A DNA stretch of 64,000 bases from Hydractinia symbiolongicarpus. Taxonomy: Eukaryota > Cnidaria > Hydrozoa > Anthoathecata > Hydractiniidae. The DNA lies in assembly GCF_029227915.1 (NCBI RefSeq), contig NC_079882.1, positions 15,512,501 through 15,576,500 on the forward strand, read 5' to 3'. The notes beneath the pieces were generated by a model that did not search any database, was not told the DNA's origin, and saw only the letters and a list, made by a program, of their open reading frames with translations. Made by a program: the position numbers and the translations under genes. Positions 62,909-64,000 of the stretch are shown in pieces; the first letter of the stretch is position 1; every line of letters starts with the position of its first letter.

Positions 62909-63442
62909 ACTGCGAAAGGCCATATTACAGCCTTTATAGGACTGTGCACGTAGTTAAGAGTGTTCTAAGGCAACTTCGCCAATGAAAACGACTTGGGACG
63001 TTGTAGCACATTGAGATTGTGAGGACTAGGCCAATGGTAACCTGCGCAGGCAGATGGAACCACGTGATTTACATGTGAGGCCTTTATTAGACTGCAAAAG
63101 GCCATATTACAGCCTTTATAGGACTGTGCACGTAGTTAAGAGTGTTGTAAGGCAACGGCGCTAATGAAAACGACTTGGGACGTTGTAGCGCATTGAGACT
63201 GAAAGGACTAGGTCAATGGTGACCTGCGCAGACCGGTTAAACCACGTGATTAACGCGTAGGGCCTTTATTAGACTGCAAAGGGCCATATTACAGCCCTTA
63301 TAGGACTGTGCACGTAGTTAAGAGAGTTCTAAGGCAACTTCGCCAATGAAAACGACTTGGGACGTTGTAGCGCATTGAGACTGTAAGGACTTGGCCAATG
63401 GTAACCTGCGCAGAGAGGTGAAACCACGTGATTTACGTGTGA

Positions 63443-63481
63443 GGCCTTTATTAGACTGCAAAAGGCCATATTACAGCCTTT
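63443..63481. other. Mutually exclusive hairpins at monomer junction
   Basis: Shown on the reference junction; the same arrangement is in most junctions. Three segments overlap in pairing: GGCCTTT (63443-63449), AAAGGCC (63461-63467) and GCCTTT (63476-63481). The middle arm can pair with the left arm (7 bp, 11-nt loop) or with the right arm (AAAGGC/GCCTTT, 6 bp, 9-nt loop), but not both. Subtypes with AAAGGGCC, GTCCACATT or GAAGCCTTTACTAG weaken one of the stems. The stems are seen directly; any role in extrusion, recombination or RNA folding is inference. Confidence 0.6.
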
Positions 63482-63484
63482 ATA
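63477..63484 (-). promoter_or_regulatory. Possible TATA-like element, minus strand (weak)
   Basis: On the minus strand this reads TATAAAGG. About 95 bp upstream in that direction lies an ATTGG/CCAAT element (63577-63581 on the + strand), and further upstream is CACGTG. The order E-box, CCAAT, TATA recurs with every monomer. This resembles a Pol II promoter layout, but such short motifs are expected by chance and no initiator or transcript evidence is available. If it works, it would give noncoding satellite RNA from the minus strand. Confidence 0.15.
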
Positions 63485-63606
63485 GGACTGTGCACGTAGT
63501 TAAGAGTGTTGTAAGGCAACGGCGCTAATGAAAACGACTTGGGACGTTGTAGCGCATTGAAATTGGAAGGACTAGGCCAATGGTAACCTGCGCAGACCGG
63601 TGAAAC

Positions 63607-63621
63607 CACGTGATTTACGTG
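63607..63621. other. Dyad CACGT-n5-ACGTG, containing E-box/G-box CACGTG
   Basis: CACGT and ACGTG form a perfect 5-bp inverted repeat around a 5-bp spacer (GATTT, or GATTA in the GATTAACG subtypes). The left half carries the palindrome CACGTG, the core recognised by bHLH and plant G-box bZIP proteins. It is kept in the great majority of the monomers; exceptions include CATGTG copies (for example near 2709 and 7990), CACGTAATT copies near 6898 and 13632, and TACATG or TTTCCGTG copies in the right half. Binding is not shown by the sequence. Confidence 0.55.
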
Positions 63622-64000
63622 TGAGGCCTTTATTAGACTGCAAAAGGCCATATTACAGCCTTTATAGGACTGTGCACGTAGTTAAGAGTGTTCTAAGGCA
63701 ACTTCGCCAATGAAAACGACTTGGGACGTTGTAGCACATTGAGATTGTGAGGACTAGGCCAATGGTAACCTGCGCAGACAGGTGAAACCACGTGATTTAC
63801 GTGTGAGGCCTTTATTAGACTGCAAAAGGCCATATTACAGCCTTTATAGGACTGTGCACGTAGTTAAGAGTGTTGTAAGGCAACTTCGCTAATGAAAAGG
63901 ACTTGGGACGTTGTAGTGCATTGAGACTGGAAGGAATAGTCCAATGGTAACCTGCGCAGGCAGATGGAACCACGTGATTTACGTGTGAGGCCTTTATTAG

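Larger units (their letters stand above)
63455..63636 (+). repeat. Reference monomer close to consensus (182 bp)
   Basis: This copy matches my hand consensus except GAAATTGG for GAGACTGG. Map within the unit: bases 1-31, hairpin-forming junction segment with GCCTTTATAGG; 36-41, palindrome GTGCAC; 55-72, first variable cassette (here GTAAGGCAACGGCGCT; alternative CTAAGGCAACTTCGCC or CTAAGGCAACTTCGCT); 74-98, relatively constant ATGAAAACGACTTGGG segment ending in GTTGTAG; 99-150, second variable zone with CCAATGG, TGCGCAG and ACCGGT; 153-167, dyad CACGT-GATTT-ACGTG; 170-182, AGGCCTTTATTAG. The consensus has about 48% GC, 52 G against 35 C, and 10 CpG where about 10 are expected. The length of 182 bp is in the range of one nucleosome plus linker, as in many centromeric satellites, but phasing cannot be judged from sequence alone. 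Confidence 0.9.
1..64000 (+). repeat. Satellite array, ~182-bp monomer, 352 tandem copies
   Basis: Every part of the window is a copy of one ~182-bp unit, recognisable by ACTGCAAAAGGCC at its start, GACTGTGCACGTAG near base 33, a GAAAACGACTTGGG segment near base 75, and CCACGTGATTTACGTG followed by AGGCCTTTATTAG at its end. All copies run in the same direction. With the register set at the A of ACTGC (first at base 7), the junctions can be followed without a gap to base 64000, giving 352 monomers; 305 have exactly 182 bp. No transposon, microsatellite run, gene or unique spacer interrupts the array, and it continues beyond both ends. Monomers differ mainly in two zones, about bases 55-72 and 98-150, and these differences define the subtypes used to read the higher-order structure. 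A centromeric, pericentromeric or knob location is inferred from array type only. I do not recognise the family name. Confidence 0.97.
61943..64000 (+). repeat. 7-monomer HOR, two turns (second cut by window end)
   Basis: 61,943-62,799 recurs at 63,144-64,000 with offset 1,201, i.e. 7 monomers (1,274 bp) less a 73-bp deletion lying between them. Shared markers are AACGCGTAGGGCC (62,051 and 63,252), CAGCCCTTATAGG, GGACTTGGCC, GCAGAGAGG and the recombinant GTTGTAAGGCAACTTCGC. Confidence 0.82.

Noticed and set aside
63512-63531. CENP-B box candidate near CTTCGCTAATGAAAACG (beta-cassette monomers)
   Set aside because: TTCG is present, but the required A and CGGG at the fixed positions of the 17-bp box are absent; the downstream part reads AAACG.
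63541-63610. Pol III A/B boxes or a tRNA-derived SINE origin
   Set aside because: TAGCGCATTGAG only loosely resembles an A box, and no GGTTCGANTCC-like B box is found at proper spacing.
1-64000. CRISPR array
   Set aside because: The whole 182-bp unit repeats with no unique spacers of 25-45 bp and no cas genes.
1-64000. Uniform single-length HOR across the window
   Set aside because: Periods differ by region (364, 546, 728, 731, 909, 910, 1092, 1456, 1638, 2184, 2367 bp and others), so no single unit describes the array.

Overview
The whole 64 kb window is one tandem satellite array. A single monomer family of about 182 bp repeats head to tail in one orientation from the first base to the last. 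I see no unique sequence, gene, RNA gene, transposon insertion or strand switch. Stepping through the monomer junctions gives 352 monomers. Every length change can be placed: 305 monomers are exactly 182 bp, 18 belong to a +3 subtype (185 bp, one of them 188), 17 belong to a -1 subtype (181 bp), and 12 carry one-off or copied indels (-73, -28 twice, +10, +5 twice, +2, +1, -1 four times). This inventory adds up exactly to the window length.

The organism is a eukaryote. A homogenised megasatellite with higher-order repeats (HORs) is typical of centromeric or pericentromeric heterochromatin, or of a heterochromatic knob. I do not recognise the family and cannot name the taxon. The consensus is about 48% GC, purine-rich on the + strand (about 57%), and has CpG at its expected frequency (10 per monomer).

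Layout, left to right. (1) 1-19.85 kb: versions of an ordered cycle of up to 19 distinguishable monomer subtypes, shortened or lengthened by whole monomers in each turn. (2) 19.85-25.84 kb: a derived arrangement beginning with a 154-bp deletion monomer and ending in a 5-monomer tandem duplication. (3) 25.9-30.1 kb: three turns of an 8-monomer HOR (1,456 bp). (4) 30.2-32.6 kb: a block with a duplicated 3-monomer unit. (5) 32.6-46.7 kb: second and third copies of blocks 2 and 4 at offsets of about 12.7, 14.35, 9.4/8.9 and 5.64 kb, plus a 5-monomer duplication and an 8-monomer (1,455 bp) duplication. (6) 46.7-64 kb: a different subtype mix with short local HORs: 2-mer (364 bp), 4-mer (731 bp, five turns), 5-mer (909 bp), 9-mer (1,638 bp) and 7-mer (1,274 bp, once shortened to 1,201 by a 73-bp deletion).

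No genes work together here. A 66-codon open frame recurs on the minus strand in about 133 monomers, but it is a by-product of the repeat and I do not annotate it as coding. The most interesting signals are the nested HOR history, two fold-back (template-switch) scars, one of which was later copied 2.7 kb away, short dyad symmetries in every monomer, and a 16-bp perfect AGGTCA inverted repeat confined to some subtypes.
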